The notes under the pieces are model-generated. The model did no database searches. It was not told the DNA's origin and worked only from the letters and a program-made list of their open reading frames with translations. A DNA stretch of 17,506 nt from an uncultured Gammaproteobacteria bacterium (GTDB lineage: Bacteria > Pseudomonadota > Gammaproteobacteria > Pseudomonadales > Azotimanducaceae_A). Position 1 is the stretch's first letter. Each line of letters starts with the position of its first letter. This document shows, one piece after another, positions 1 through 7,071 of this stretch. The stretch is from NCBI GenBank assembly GCA_913049565.1, contig CAJWZG010000032.1, positions 1 through 17,506 on the forward strand, written 5' to 3'. Made by a program: the position numbers and the translations under genes.

Positions 1-27
1 CCGTCGTAACGCTTCGAGCAGCATGAT

Positions 28-363
28 TCACAAAGCGAAGGATGCATATACCGCCGTCTCCGGGGCGGCAAACTCCCAAGCCTCGTCGAGAGCCTGCTCG
101 GCGGTCACGAAGAAAAACCCCAAAATGCCAACAAACAACACAGCCAGTGGCCAATCGATCCAAGGTCGTGTGGGAAAGGTAATAAAAGCCCAGGGCGCGA
201 GCAGTGCCAAAAGCGCGTAAAAGTACTGAGTTTCAATGCCAATCAGGGCGCTAAACCACTGCTGACCACCAAACAGGCGCAGCGTATCCATAGCAAGCAG
301 CAGAGCTAGGGCCGCAAATAGGGCAACTAATCCGCGGATATAAGGATTGGGCGCAGTACTCAT
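28..363 (-). CDS. TAXI-type TRAP transporter fused permease, N-terminal fragment ended by in-frame TGA
   Basis: This is the start of the DctQ-like part of a fused 4TM/12TM permease, which in TAXI-TRAP systems forms the membrane channel fed by the periplasmic binding protein. From the ATG at 363 the product is 111 residues. Hydrophobic helices lie at about residues 10-26, 45-63 and 70-87, and a fourth begins near residue 98. The reading frame hits TGA at 28-30 in the middle of that fourth helix. Beyond it the same frame continues as IMLLEALRR to the window edge, which resembles the end of this helix in intact permeases; a Trp codon would fit at the stop. The gene therefore looks interrupted rather than naturally short. 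The ATG lies 10 nt after the stop codon of the binding-protein gene, so the two are co-transcribed. An upstream TTG at 393 is in frame but less likely. The family call is fairly secure; whether the stop is genuine is open. Confidence 0.7.
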   Translation of the reverse strand: MSTAPNPYIRGLVALFAALALLLAMDTLRLFGGQQWFSALIGIETQYFYALLALLAPWAFITFPTRPWIDWPLAVLFVGILGFFFVTAEQALDEAWEFAAPETAVYASFAL

Positions 364-373
364 AGGTTTAGGG

Positions 374-1567
374 CTAACGCCAAATTGGGTCAAATTCCGC
401 AGCGGAAAGCGCGGCTGCGCGGCGCTGCATCCAAGCCTCGGTAAAATTATCCGGGTCCGATCCCAGATGTGCTTGCCACGCCTGCGCCAGCACCGATTGA
501 CGTTCGATCAGACGATTGTTGTGGGCCTCAGCCTCTTCGCTCCATACACCAATCGATTTGAAATAACGCACGGAGCCTTCGTGGTACGGTACTACCCACT
601 GAAAATTCTGCCGGTCCATTGCCCATCCAATACTGCCGGGATCCGAGTTCTTGTATTCGTCGTAATGCAGGTGAATGGCTTTTGCTAGGTCGTGAACAAT
701 CTCAGGGTCTTGGTCCGCCAAGGCGATCAAAATAGGGTAGGGATAGGTCGCACCTTCATGGGGATAATCCATCGATATAGCCGCACCCCGGGTCGCCACA
801 TGTTTTTGCATGAAGGGCACTACCTGTGCCATACGCTGCCAACAACCATCATCATCGTGTGGCGCCGGCGGCCAGAAAATGCCTCGGGGGGAGGCCTCCA
901 ACTTCCGCGTGGGACCTGACACCGTCGTTGCATAAGCGGCATCGACCTGCCCGTTCACCACACCTGTCCACATCGCGTTGTAGCCCGGAAAATCAACCCG
1001 CTCAACGTCATCCCAGGTCAACCCGCCGCAGGCCATGAATGCTTCGGTAGTGACGTTCAACGCGGGTGCACCCCGGACATAGGGTACGCGTTTACCGCGT
1101 AAGTCAGCGTAAGTTTTGATCCCTAGGTCATTGGCAACGCCCAGCGCCTGATTACTGTCACCGTGCGATGCCATGACAATACGCAACGACATTGGCCCCC
1201 AGGATTTACCCGCGAACTGGAAAAACCCCTCCTGCCCAAAATAGGTTGCGACACCATTGGCAGAAAACTGCACTCGGCCACGCTGCAGGGGTAGCAGACG
1301 CGACACATCATTTTTGCCCGGCAGCACACGCAGATTCACGTCGTAGTTATCTTTGAGGGCCTTGCCGATTGCAACGGCTTGGTTGTAGCCCGTGGTGCCC
1401 AAGTTGTAAGCGCTCCACGACATCGTTCGCGGAAAGTTCGGCTCAAATGTTTCCTCGGCCGCTTGCATGTTCGGGCCGGCCAGAAGCAAGAAGGAGGTAA
1501 CGGCCATACCGGCCACTCTTCTCATCCGCACGCCCCAGCTCGCTGCAATTTCAAACAACTGGTTCAT
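374..1567 (-). CDS. TAXI family TRAP transporter solute-binding protein
   Basis: Periplasmic substrate-binding subunit of a secondary, ion-driven TRAP transporter of the TAXI class (397 residues). The N-terminus carries basic residues (RMRR, about 14-17), a hydrophobic core (MAVTSFLLLAG) and a likely signal-peptidase site after NMQA at residue 36. The mature part opens with the family's typical segment SAYNLGTTGYNQAVAIGKAL and continues with the NDVSRLLPLQRGRVQFS and DLRGKRVPYVRG regions found in these proteins. Start chosen at 1567 because GGGGAG stands 4 nt upstream. A TTG/ATG 18 nt earlier lacks a site, and an ATG at 1525 would give a shorter signal peptide and cannot be excluded. It is first gene of the minus-strand transporter operon, divergent from the carboxylesterase. 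TAXI ligands known elsewhere include glutamate and other organic acids; the ligand here is unknown. Confidence 0.88.
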   Translation of the reverse strand: MNQLFEIAASWGVRMRRVAGMAVTSFLLLAGPNMQAAEETFEPNFPRTMSWSAYNLGTTGYNQAVAIGKALKDNYDVNLRVLPGKNDVSRLLPLQRGRVQFSANGVATYFGQEGFFQFAGKSWGPMSLRIVMASHGDSNQALGVANDLGIKTYADLRGKRVPYVRGAPALNVTTEAFMACGGLTWDDVERVDFPGYNAMWTGVVNGQVDAAYATTVSGPTRKLEASPRGIFWPPAPHDDDGCWQRMAQVVPFMQKHVATRGAAISMDYPHEGATYPYPILIALADQDPEIVHDLAKAIHLHYDEYKNSDPGSIGWAMDRQNFQWVVPYHEGSVRYFKSIGVWSEEAEAHNNRLIERQSVLAQAWQAHLGSDPDNFTEAWMQRRAAALSAAEFDPIWR

Positions 1568-1614
1568 CCAACTCCCCGATGACATTCGATCAAATGCGGT
1601 CCCGGCTCGACCGA

Positions 1615-1631
1615 GGTTCGCAAAGCGAACC
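1615..1631. promoter_or_regulatory. 17-bp palindrome, candidate operator over transporter transcription start
   Basis: GGTTCGC-AAA-GCGAACC is a perfect inverted repeat with 7-bp arms. It begins 3 bp from the predicted -10 hexamer of the TAXI operon, so the expected start of transcription falls inside it, a common place for a repressor site. No regulator gene lies in the window, so the binding protein is unknown. Confidence 0.45.
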
Positions 1632-1633
1632 GC

Positions 1634-1662
1634 AATGTATGAGGTGACATGCGGCGGGTCAA
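1634..1662 (-). promoter_or_regulatory. Predicted sigma-70 promoter of the TAXI-TRAP operon
   Basis: On the minus strand TTGACC (1657-1662, five of six consensus bases) is followed after exactly 17 bp by TACATT (1634-1639, four of six). It would start transcription near 1627, about 60 nt before the TAXI start codon. The -10 is part of the 10-mer CTCATACATT that recurs upstream of the divergent esterase. Confidence 0.45.
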
Positions 1663-1741
1663 GGGAAGTCGCTTTAGCAAATCACCGACCGGCTGTGGTG
1701 ACCCACCTTGTGTATTTCTACCCGACCTAAAATCGGCAATA

Positions 1742-1751
1742 CTCATACATT
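1742..1751 (+). promoter_or_regulatory. CTCATACATT element upstream of the carboxylesterase
   Basis: This 10-mer is an exact inverted copy of 1634-1643. Relative to each divergent gene the element has the same orientation. Here it sits 22 nt before the esterase ATG; TACATT at 1746-1751 could be a -10, but the facing -35 (CCGACC, 1722-1727, 18-bp spacing) is weak. It is either a shared promoter core or a binding site for a common regulator. Confidence 0.3.
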
Positions 1752-1773
1752 AGATTCCACGAAGGAGAGCTGT

Positions 1774-3279
1774 ATGAGCGATAACGCGAAAAACATGTCG
1801 ACAACGCTAAATGCCCCGGCGGGCAGCATTCAAGGACGCGTCAAAAACGACACCCTACTTTTTGCTGGCATACCTTACGCCCAAGCTCCTATCGAAGGAC
1901 TGCGTTTCAAAGCCCCTCAGCCGCTGTCACGCTTTAAAGAAACACACCTTGCTCTGAAATTCTCGCCGGCGGCACCACAAATACCCAGTGGCGGCATGAC
2001 GGATAGTGCGCCTGTTCGCTGGAGCGAGGATTGCTTGTACCTGAACATATCCGCCCCAGTTAACGTGTTAGACGAGCAAGATATGGGTGGCCGCGCCGTC
2101 ATGGTGTGGATTCACGGCGGGGGCTATACCAGCGGACAAGGTGCTATTCCCTGGTACAACGGAACCCGCTTCGCAAAGAACAATGACATTGTCGTCGTGT
2201 CGATTAACTATCGACTTGGTGCGCTGGGTTTCGCCGACCTCACTCACCTTGGCGAAGAGTTCGCTTCATCGAATATCAATGGTACGCTGGATCAAATTGC
2301 GGCCCTACAGTGGGTGCAAGACAACATAACGGCCTTTGGCGGCGACCCCAATCGCGTCACCATTGCGGGTGAATCCGCTGGCGGATTTAGTGTCGCCACA
2401 CTGATGGCGTGTCCCGGCGCCTCTGGTTTGTTCCAGCAGGCCATTCCGCAAAGCGGCGCTTGCCATCACACGCTGCCAAGCTCCGCTGCTCGAACCGCTA
2501 CTGATCATTTTTTACAGCAACTGGGGCTCGAAAACGCTATCGAGCTAGAGGCTGCGTCCGTGGAGAGTCTATTGGCTGCACAAAACGCCACCATCGCGCA
2601 TTACGCCCAGGGCGTCGGCCAAGCGAATGCGTTAGGGACCTTTGTGTCTCCGTTCTACCCGGTGCATGGCAACGCGACTTTGCCAGAAGATCCGCTTACC
2701 GCTGTGCAGGCCGGCGCGAGCGCAAATGTGCGCGTACTCACCGGAAGCAATAAAGATGAGACCACGCTGTGGAGAAACGGCGAAACCGATCAAGCAAAAC
2801 TGGAACACGTCGCGGCAGCTTATGGGGCCGATAACCTGCTCACCGTTTATCAAGACAGCCGCCCGGCAGCCACGCCTAACGATCTGCTGGTGGCGCTGAC
2901 CACCGATCATATGTTCCGTATCCCAGCGATTCGTCTCGCAGAAGCCCGTGAACACGCGGCGCCAACATTCATGTATCAATTCAACTGGTGCTCTCGGGCA
3001 ATGAACGGCGCTTTGGCTGCGACGCACTCGCTGGAAATTCCCTTTGCCTTCGACAATCTCGATCAGGCTGGGGTGGACTTTTTTATCGGTCCGGGGCCGC
3101 TTCCTCAAGCGCTTGCCGATACCATGCATCGAGCGTGGTGCGAGTTTATCAAGACCGGCGAACCGGGCTGGACGGCGTACAACACAGAGACCCGCGCTAC
3201 TATGTTCTTTGATGACACTTGCGAGCTGGTTGAAAATCCGGACCCGCAAGAACGGGCTGTATGGGAAGGGTTTCGCTAG
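1774..3279 (+). CDS. Type-B carboxylesterase (alpha/beta hydrolase, PnbA-like)
   Basis: Serine hydrolase of the carboxylesterase type B family, 501 residues, near the family's usual length. The fold's markers are in order: a GIPYAQAP segment near the N-terminus, oxyanion-hole HGGGY at 114-118, nucleophile Ser201 in GESAGG, acidic residue Glu329 in SNKDE and His418 in HSLEIPFAF. All catalytic residues are present. The start at 1774 is set by AAGGAGAG five nt upstream; an ORF start at 1708 has no such site. There is no obvious signal peptide, so the enzyme is probably cytoplasmic and cleaves an ester after uptake. It faces the TAXI-TRAP operon across a shared promoter region, and its stop lies 12 bp from that of the convergent kinase gene. 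Related enzymes act on alkyl or aryl esters, including carbamates; the substrate here is not identifiable. Confidence 0.92.
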   Translation: MSDNAKNMSTTLNAPAGSIQGRVKNDTLLFAGIPYAQAPIEGLRFKAPQPLSRFKETHLALKFSPAAPQIPSGGMTDSAPVRWSEDCLYLNISAPVNVLDEQDMGGRAVMVWIHGGGYTSGQGAIPWYNGTRFAKNNDIVVVSINYRLGALGFADLTHLGEEFASSNINGTLDQIAALQWVQDNITAFGGDPNRVTIAGESAGGFSVATLMACPGASGLFQQAIPQSGACHHTLPSSAARTATDHFLQQLGLENAIELEAASVESLLAAQNATIAHYAQGVGQANALGTFVSPFYPVHGNATLPEDPLTAVQAGASANVRVLTGSNKDETTLWRNGETDQAKLEHVAAAYGADNLLTVYQDSRPAATPNDLLVALTTDHMFRIPAIRLAEAREHAAPTFMYQFNWCSRAMNGALAATHSLEIPFAFDNLDQAGVDFFIGPGPLPQALADTMHRAWCEFIKTGEPGWTAYNTETRATMFFDDTCELVENPDPQERAVWEGFR

Positions 3280-3291
3280 CCAACCTGTTCA

Positions 3292-4362
3292 TTACTGCAG
3301 AAACTCAGCAGAGCCCAGATCTATGGCATGTCTGGCATGACGACGCGCCATCGTAGTAAACATGGTGTCACCACGCTCGGTACGCTGCACCAGCATTGAA
3401 GCCACTACGGTGACAGCAAAACCCGCAAAGGCACCGCGTCGGTAGCCCTGCCAGCAATCTTGCCAAGAAAAATCGGGGACACCGGCTCGGCACAGTCCAT
3501 CGTAGTAGCCGCGAACCAACGCTTCTTCTATGGGTTGACGCACCTTGGGCTCAAGCCCAGCCCCGATAAAGTAGGCCGCGTCGCCCATGGGTGCACCCAC
3601 GGTAATGCTCTGCCAATCTACAGCGGTGACGCCAAGCTCGGGGCCGCTCGCGTCGATCATTAAATTGTCGAGCCGATAGTCCACATGAACCAATGAGAAA
3701 ACATCTGGAAAATCGGCGTTCAGCGGCGTGCTATCCACTTCTCCCACTCGCTTGATGATCGCCACTTCGTCCTCCGCCAACGATGCCCCGTAGCGATCGA
3801 CAAACCCGGGCAAGGTTTGGCTATACAAATCCATCGTGTTAAACAATGCTGCGGCATCGGCATCACGCAGCCATTTCAGCTCATGCAGGCTGGCGTCACA
3901 CCAAGCAGGTGCCTGTAAACCAACTAACTCTGCTAGCGCCGCATGAGCCACTTCAGGCGAACAACCGGCTAGCTGATCACCTTGTTCGGCAGGTGCCAGA
4001 TCTTGCAGCAGCAGAAAAAAATCCGGGCCTTGATCGACGATTTCAGCGAAATAGCAATGAGGCGTGTTGATGGTCACCCGGCTTTGCAACTCCTGATAAA
4101 ACTTCACTTCTTTCAAAAAATTTTGCAGGGCTACGCCGGTTTGCCGACTGGTCTCGTCATCAGAAGGAAATTTACCAATCACCGAGGCAGGCAGATTCCC
4201 TCGACGGGCAAAGGCAAATCGATAGCGGACACACTTGCCAATTTGCCCCGTGCCAACCCGCGCTGCTTCAAAGCCGCTGATCTCTCCGTTTAACCCTGCC
4301 TCGGCAAAACACTGGTTAAACCATTCCACCGTAATCGATTCTTCACTGGGTATATTAAGCAT
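3292..4362 (-). CDS. APH/ecdysteroid-kinase-like phosphotransferase
   Basis: Protein-kinase-like small-molecule phosphotransferase of 356 residues. The catalytic loop HVDYRLDN carries His226, Asp228 (catalytic base) and Asn233. The metal-binding Asp249 is in VDWQ, followed by the family's GAPMGDAAYFIG. The N-lobe has a glycine-rich stretch (GTGQIGKCVRY) and a Lys in VIGKFP. AGGA seven nt before the ATG supports the start. Members of this superfamily phosphorylate aminoglycosides, choline and ecdysteroids; LvaA and the kinase domain of ACAD10/11 phosphorylate 4-hydroxyacyl-CoAs. Given the beta-oxidation context a hydroxylated lipid or hydroxyacyl-CoA is a more plausible substrate than an antibiotic, but this is inference. 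It follows the sulfatase gene by 41 bp on the same strand and is probably co-transcribed with it. Confidence 0.85.
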   Translation of the reverse strand: MLNIPSEESITVEWFNQCFAEAGLNGEISGFEAARVGTGQIGKCVRYRFAFARRGNLPASVIGKFPSDDETSRQTGVALQNFLKEVKFYQELQSRVTINTPHCYFAEIVDQGPDFFLLLQDLAPAEQGDQLAGCSPEVAHAALAELVGLQAPAWCDASLHELKWLRDADAAALFNTMDLYSQTLPGFVDRYGASLAEDEVAIIKRVGEVDSTPLNADFPDVFSLVHVDYRLDNLMIDASGPELGVTAVDWQSITVGAPMGDAAYFIGAGLEPKVRQPIEEALVRGYYDGLCRAGVPDFSWQDCWQGYRRGAFAGFAVTVVASMLVQRTERGDTMFTTMARRHARHAIDLGSAEFLQ

Positions 4363-4403
4363 TGGCTTGTCCTGTTAATCGCTATCCCGAACCTGATGTT
4401 TGC

Positions 4404-5948
4404 CTACCGCTGCTGCATATCGGCCATGATCGCCGCCAAGCGAGCATCAAACAAAGGCGGCGCAATGGTCAGGTTCGCTCGATGCGCTACAACCGAGGCC
4501 ACAATATCTGCCACCACGTCGGGGTGCTGGGCTGCCACATTGAAGCGCTCAGCCGGATCGCGATGCAGGTGGTACAGCAGCGGTGTTTCGTGTTGCTGTT
4601 TTTCTGGCGACAGCCCGTAGGCTCCTTCGGTGACAAAGTGCAGTTTCCAGGGCCCTTTACGATAGGCATACAAGGTTCCCCCTCGGTAATACGGCATCTC
4701 GTTTCGTGGGCTGGCACCTTCGCCTAGCAAACGGGGGCTTAGATCTAGTGCATCTGTTGCAGAAGGTGCATCGCCGCCGGCTAGTGTCATCACCGTAGAA
4801 AACAGATCCATCGCTGAACCGATATCACTCACCACCTCAGGAGCGACGGTACCTGGCCAATAAAATACCGTCGGCACTCGCACACCGCCTTCAAATGTTG
4901 TGCCCTTACCGTCGCGCAGCAAGCCAGAGACACCGCCCTCTTCACGCATAAAGAGCCATGGCCCATTGTCGCTTGTGAACACGATCAGCGTGTTATCCAG
5001 CACGCCGGCAGCCTCTATCGCCTTGCGAATGGCACCGACACTGGCGTCTATTTCTTCCACCACGTCACCATAGCGACCGGCCAGGCTGCTGCCTGCGAAG
5101 GCTTCGCTGCGAAACAGCGGCGTATGTGGCATGGAATACGGCATATAGAGAAAGAATGGCCGGCTCGCACTGCGCTGAATAAAGTCAACGGCGGCCTCAG
5201 TCGCACGCTGGGTCAGCAGGGTTTGGTCGGTAGACTGTTCAATACGGTCGGCAAACTCTCCATCCGCCGACCGGCTGAAAAGCAAAGGCGCTGCAAAGTG
5301 TTTTGCTTGGGGGTCCGCATATTTTGCTCCGCGCCTGGCATACACCGCTGCCAATTGCGCCGCGTTACCAGAGACATTGAGCTTTACCAAATCTGCAAAA
5401 CCGGGTTCACCCACCCAATTCATATCGTTGGAATAAGGGACGCCGATCCATTCGTCGAAACCATGCCGTGTTGGCAGCGCATGAGGCGCGTCGCCCAGAT
5501 GCCATTTACCAAACATCCCTGTGGCATAACCTTTTTCTTGCAGCGCTTCAGCCAAGGTCACTTCGGACTGTGGCAGGCCACCGGGCTCGTCAGGAAAAAA
5601 GACTCGAATGGTGTCGCCGTAGAGCCCGCTGCGCACCGGTAAGCGCCCGGTTAGCAAGGCGGCACGGCTAGGCGAACAGACCGGCGCCGCAACGTAAAAA
5701 TCGGTCCAGCGTTGACCATTGGCGGCTAGAGTGTCGATATTCGGCGTGCGTATATAGGGATGGCCAAAACTGCCGAGGTCGCCATAACCCAAGTCATCGG
5801 CGAAAAAGATGACTATGTTGGGCGGTTGCCCAGGCATGCTGAGAACTGTGTTGGCATCGGCCGATGCTGAAGGACTCACGACCAAGCAAAGACAAACCGT
5901 ACCAATCCACCCAGCGATTACGCGCCGCACTATCCGATTATTCAGCAT
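4404..5948 (-). CDS. Secreted arylsulfatase-type sulfatase (formylglycine-dependent)
   Basis: Hydrolyses a sulfate ester; 514 residues with a signal peptide (MLNNRIVRRV, hydrophobic core, likely cleavage after SASA at residue 30), so it acts in the periplasm or outside. The active site is complete for a type I sulfatase: metal ligands Asp51-Asp52 in FFADDLGYGD, Cys91 in CSPSR for conversion to formylglycine, Arg95, Lys148 and His150 in GKWHLG, His275 in SMPHTPLF, Asp327-Asn328 in TSDNGP and Lys348 in RDGKGT. Start 5948 is preferred because GGGGGAG precedes it and the signal peptide follows at once; in-frame starts at 5987 (ATG) and 5993 (TTG) have no ribosome site. It lies 67 bp downstream of rdgC and 41 bp upstream of the kinase. 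No formylglycine-generating enzyme is visible in the window. The organic part of the substrate is unknown. Confidence 0.93.
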   Translation of the reverse strand: MLNNRIVRRVIAGWIGTVCLCLVVSPSASADANTVLSMPGQPPNIVIFFADDLGYGDLGSFGHPYIRTPNIDTLAANGQRWTDFYVAAPVCSPSRAALLTGRLPVRSGLYGDTIRVFFPDEPGGLPQSEVTLAEALQEKGYATGMFGKWHLGDAPHALPTRHGFDEWIGVPYSNDMNWVGEPGFADLVKLNVSGNAAQLAAVYARRGAKYADPQAKHFAAPLLFSRSADGEFADRIEQSTDQTLLTQRATEAAVDFIQRSASRPFFLYMPYSMPHTPLFRSEAFAGSSLAGRYGDVVEEIDASVGAIRKAIEAAGVLDNTLIVFTSDNGPWLFMREEGGVSGLLRDGKGTTFEGGVRVPTVFYWPGTVAPEVVSDIGSAMDLFSTVMTLAGGDAPSATDALDLSPRLLGEGASPRNEMPYYRGGTLYAYRKGPWKLHFVTEGAYGLSPEKQQHETPLLYHLHRDPAERFNVAAQHPDVVADIVASVVAHRANLTIAPPLFDARLAAIMADMQQR

Positions 5949-6015
5949 CACTCCCCCAATTTTTGCTCCCGTCGAAGAGCATGACATGAGCAAGCGGCGA
6001 AGTCAGGAGACAGGG

Positions 6016-6918
6016 TCAGGAAACAAAGCCACCCAGTTCTGCAGCCAGCCCATCCACCAAACTCTGAAACCCGCCGGCCATAATGACAAACTCAGCATCG
6101 TGTTTGGCCAAAGGATCCTCATCTGGCACTTGATCCATATCATCTTGTCCAAGCAATCGCACCTTGCGCAGCACCAAGTCTTGATCAATCACCAGCCCGC
6201 ACACCTGTTCAAAGAGCAGACCTAGCCGGTCGACGGCTAAACCATCGGTAACATGCCGTCGTATCGACGAATCGGCTAAGTCAAAGTCCAGCCAATTCAC
6301 TGACGCACGTGTATCCGACATATCGCGCATCCGACATTCCCGTCCCATACGAAACCGCTCACTTGAAGCACCCATAAAAAAACGCTTCATCCACTCTTGG
6401 GCGGGTGTTTTGAAAGCCACCGGGGCGTACTGGAACGTCACCATGGCGCGCTTGAGTGCATCCATAAAATAGTCGGCAACCTTTTCCGAGGCGCTACCCA
6501 CGACCAATACATTCGTCTGGGGCAGCATGATCGCTTGCACTCGGTCAGACCGAAGCAGCGCCTGAGGCAGCAGTTCCGAATAAACGTCGTCTTTCAGATC
6601 ACGCTTTTCCACCCTATTCGGCTGGGTTCGGGTGCGCTGGGTAAAGGCCTCGATGCGCGTCGCCAGCGCTTCCTGCACCGCTGCCGGCGGCAGTACCCGG
6701 GTTTGTATTCGAAGCTGCAATAGGTCCGCACCAGATAGACGGCGCGACAGTAAGTCACCGGCCCCATTGACCGGCGGCTCAAAACCACCACTACGCTCAC
6801 TGTAAGCGCCACAGGGTTTAAAGGCGGCGTTTTCCAGCACCCCCGACAAGGCTTCCTCGGAAGCCGGCCACTCACTGTGTATGCGATATAAACGGACGTT
6901 GCGAAAAAAACGGTTCAC
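6016..6918 (-). CDS. rdgC: Recombination-associated protein RdgC
   Basis: RdgC forms a ring-shaped dimer around DNA and modulates RecA-dependent recombination and replication. The 300-residue product is almost the length of the E. coli protein (303). Recognisable family segments include the N-terminal FFRNVRLYRI, FKPCG with the following GFEPP, LLQLRIQTRVLP, the KRDLKDDVYSELLPQAL block, and the C-terminal LVLRKVRLLGQDD. The start is GTG at 6918, supported by an AGGAGAG a few nt upstream. Function is unrelated to the catabolic neighbours; it is a housekeeping gene beside an accessory block and helps place the organism among beta- or gammaproteobacteria. It is divergent from larC across 153 bp, in which I see no convincing promoter. 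The first downstream gene on its strand is the sulfatase; no terminator-like hairpin was seen between them. Confidence 0.93.
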   Translation of the reverse strand: MNRFFRNVRLYRIHSEWPASEEALSGVLENAAFKPCGAYSERSGGFEPPVNGAGDLLSRRLSGADLLQLRIQTRVLPPAAVQEALATRIEAFTQRTRTQPNRVEKRDLKDDVYSELLPQALLRSDRVQAIMLPQTNVLVVGSASEKVADYFMDALKRAMVTFQYAPVAFKTPAQEWMKRFFMGASSERFRMGRECRMRDMSDTRASVNWLDFDLADSSIRRHVTDGLAVDRLGLLFEQVCGLVIDQDLVLRKVRLLGQDDMDQVPDEDPLAKHDAEFVIMAGGFQSLVDGLAAELGGFVS

Positions 6919-7071
6919 AGACTCTCCTGCCTTATGCGGTGAATATCCATCGATGCTAGTCGCATAGGACGACTGACAATGTGAAAATGTCGGCCGGGCA
7001 GGATACTTGAGCCGCTAATTCGGCGTCCAAACATTTCGCTGCCAACAGACTACTTTGATCAAGGAATCACG

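Noticed and set aside
28..30. TGA read as tryptophan through an alternative genetic code
   Set aside because: larC, the first MaoC gene and both dehydrogenases end at TGA, several in ATGA overlaps, so TGA is an ordinary stop in this genome.
2632..3249. 205-codon open frame on the minus strand inside the esterase gene
   Set aside because: It lies wholly within a gene with complete catalytic motifs, its translation resembles no protein family, and it has no convincing start signal.
3292..4362. Aminoglycoside resistance gene
   Set aside because: Only the shared kinase fold supports this; neighbours are catabolic, there is no mobile element, and the sequence pattern is closer to the ecdysteroid-kinase-like group.
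5124..5642. 172-codon open frame on the plus strand inside the sulfatase gene
   Set aside because: It is the antisense shadow of a well-supported sulfatase; the translation is rich in residues typical of random frames and shows no domain.
6958..6974. Inverted repeat AGTCG/CGACT in the rdgC-larC region
   Set aside because: Five-bp arms with a 7-bp spacer are expected by chance in a region of this size, and no promoter could be aligned with it.
7055..7062. TTGATCAA before larC as an FNR box
   Set aside because: FNR sites need TTGAT and ATCAA separated by four bases; this 8-bp palindrome is too short and overlaps the ribosome binding site.
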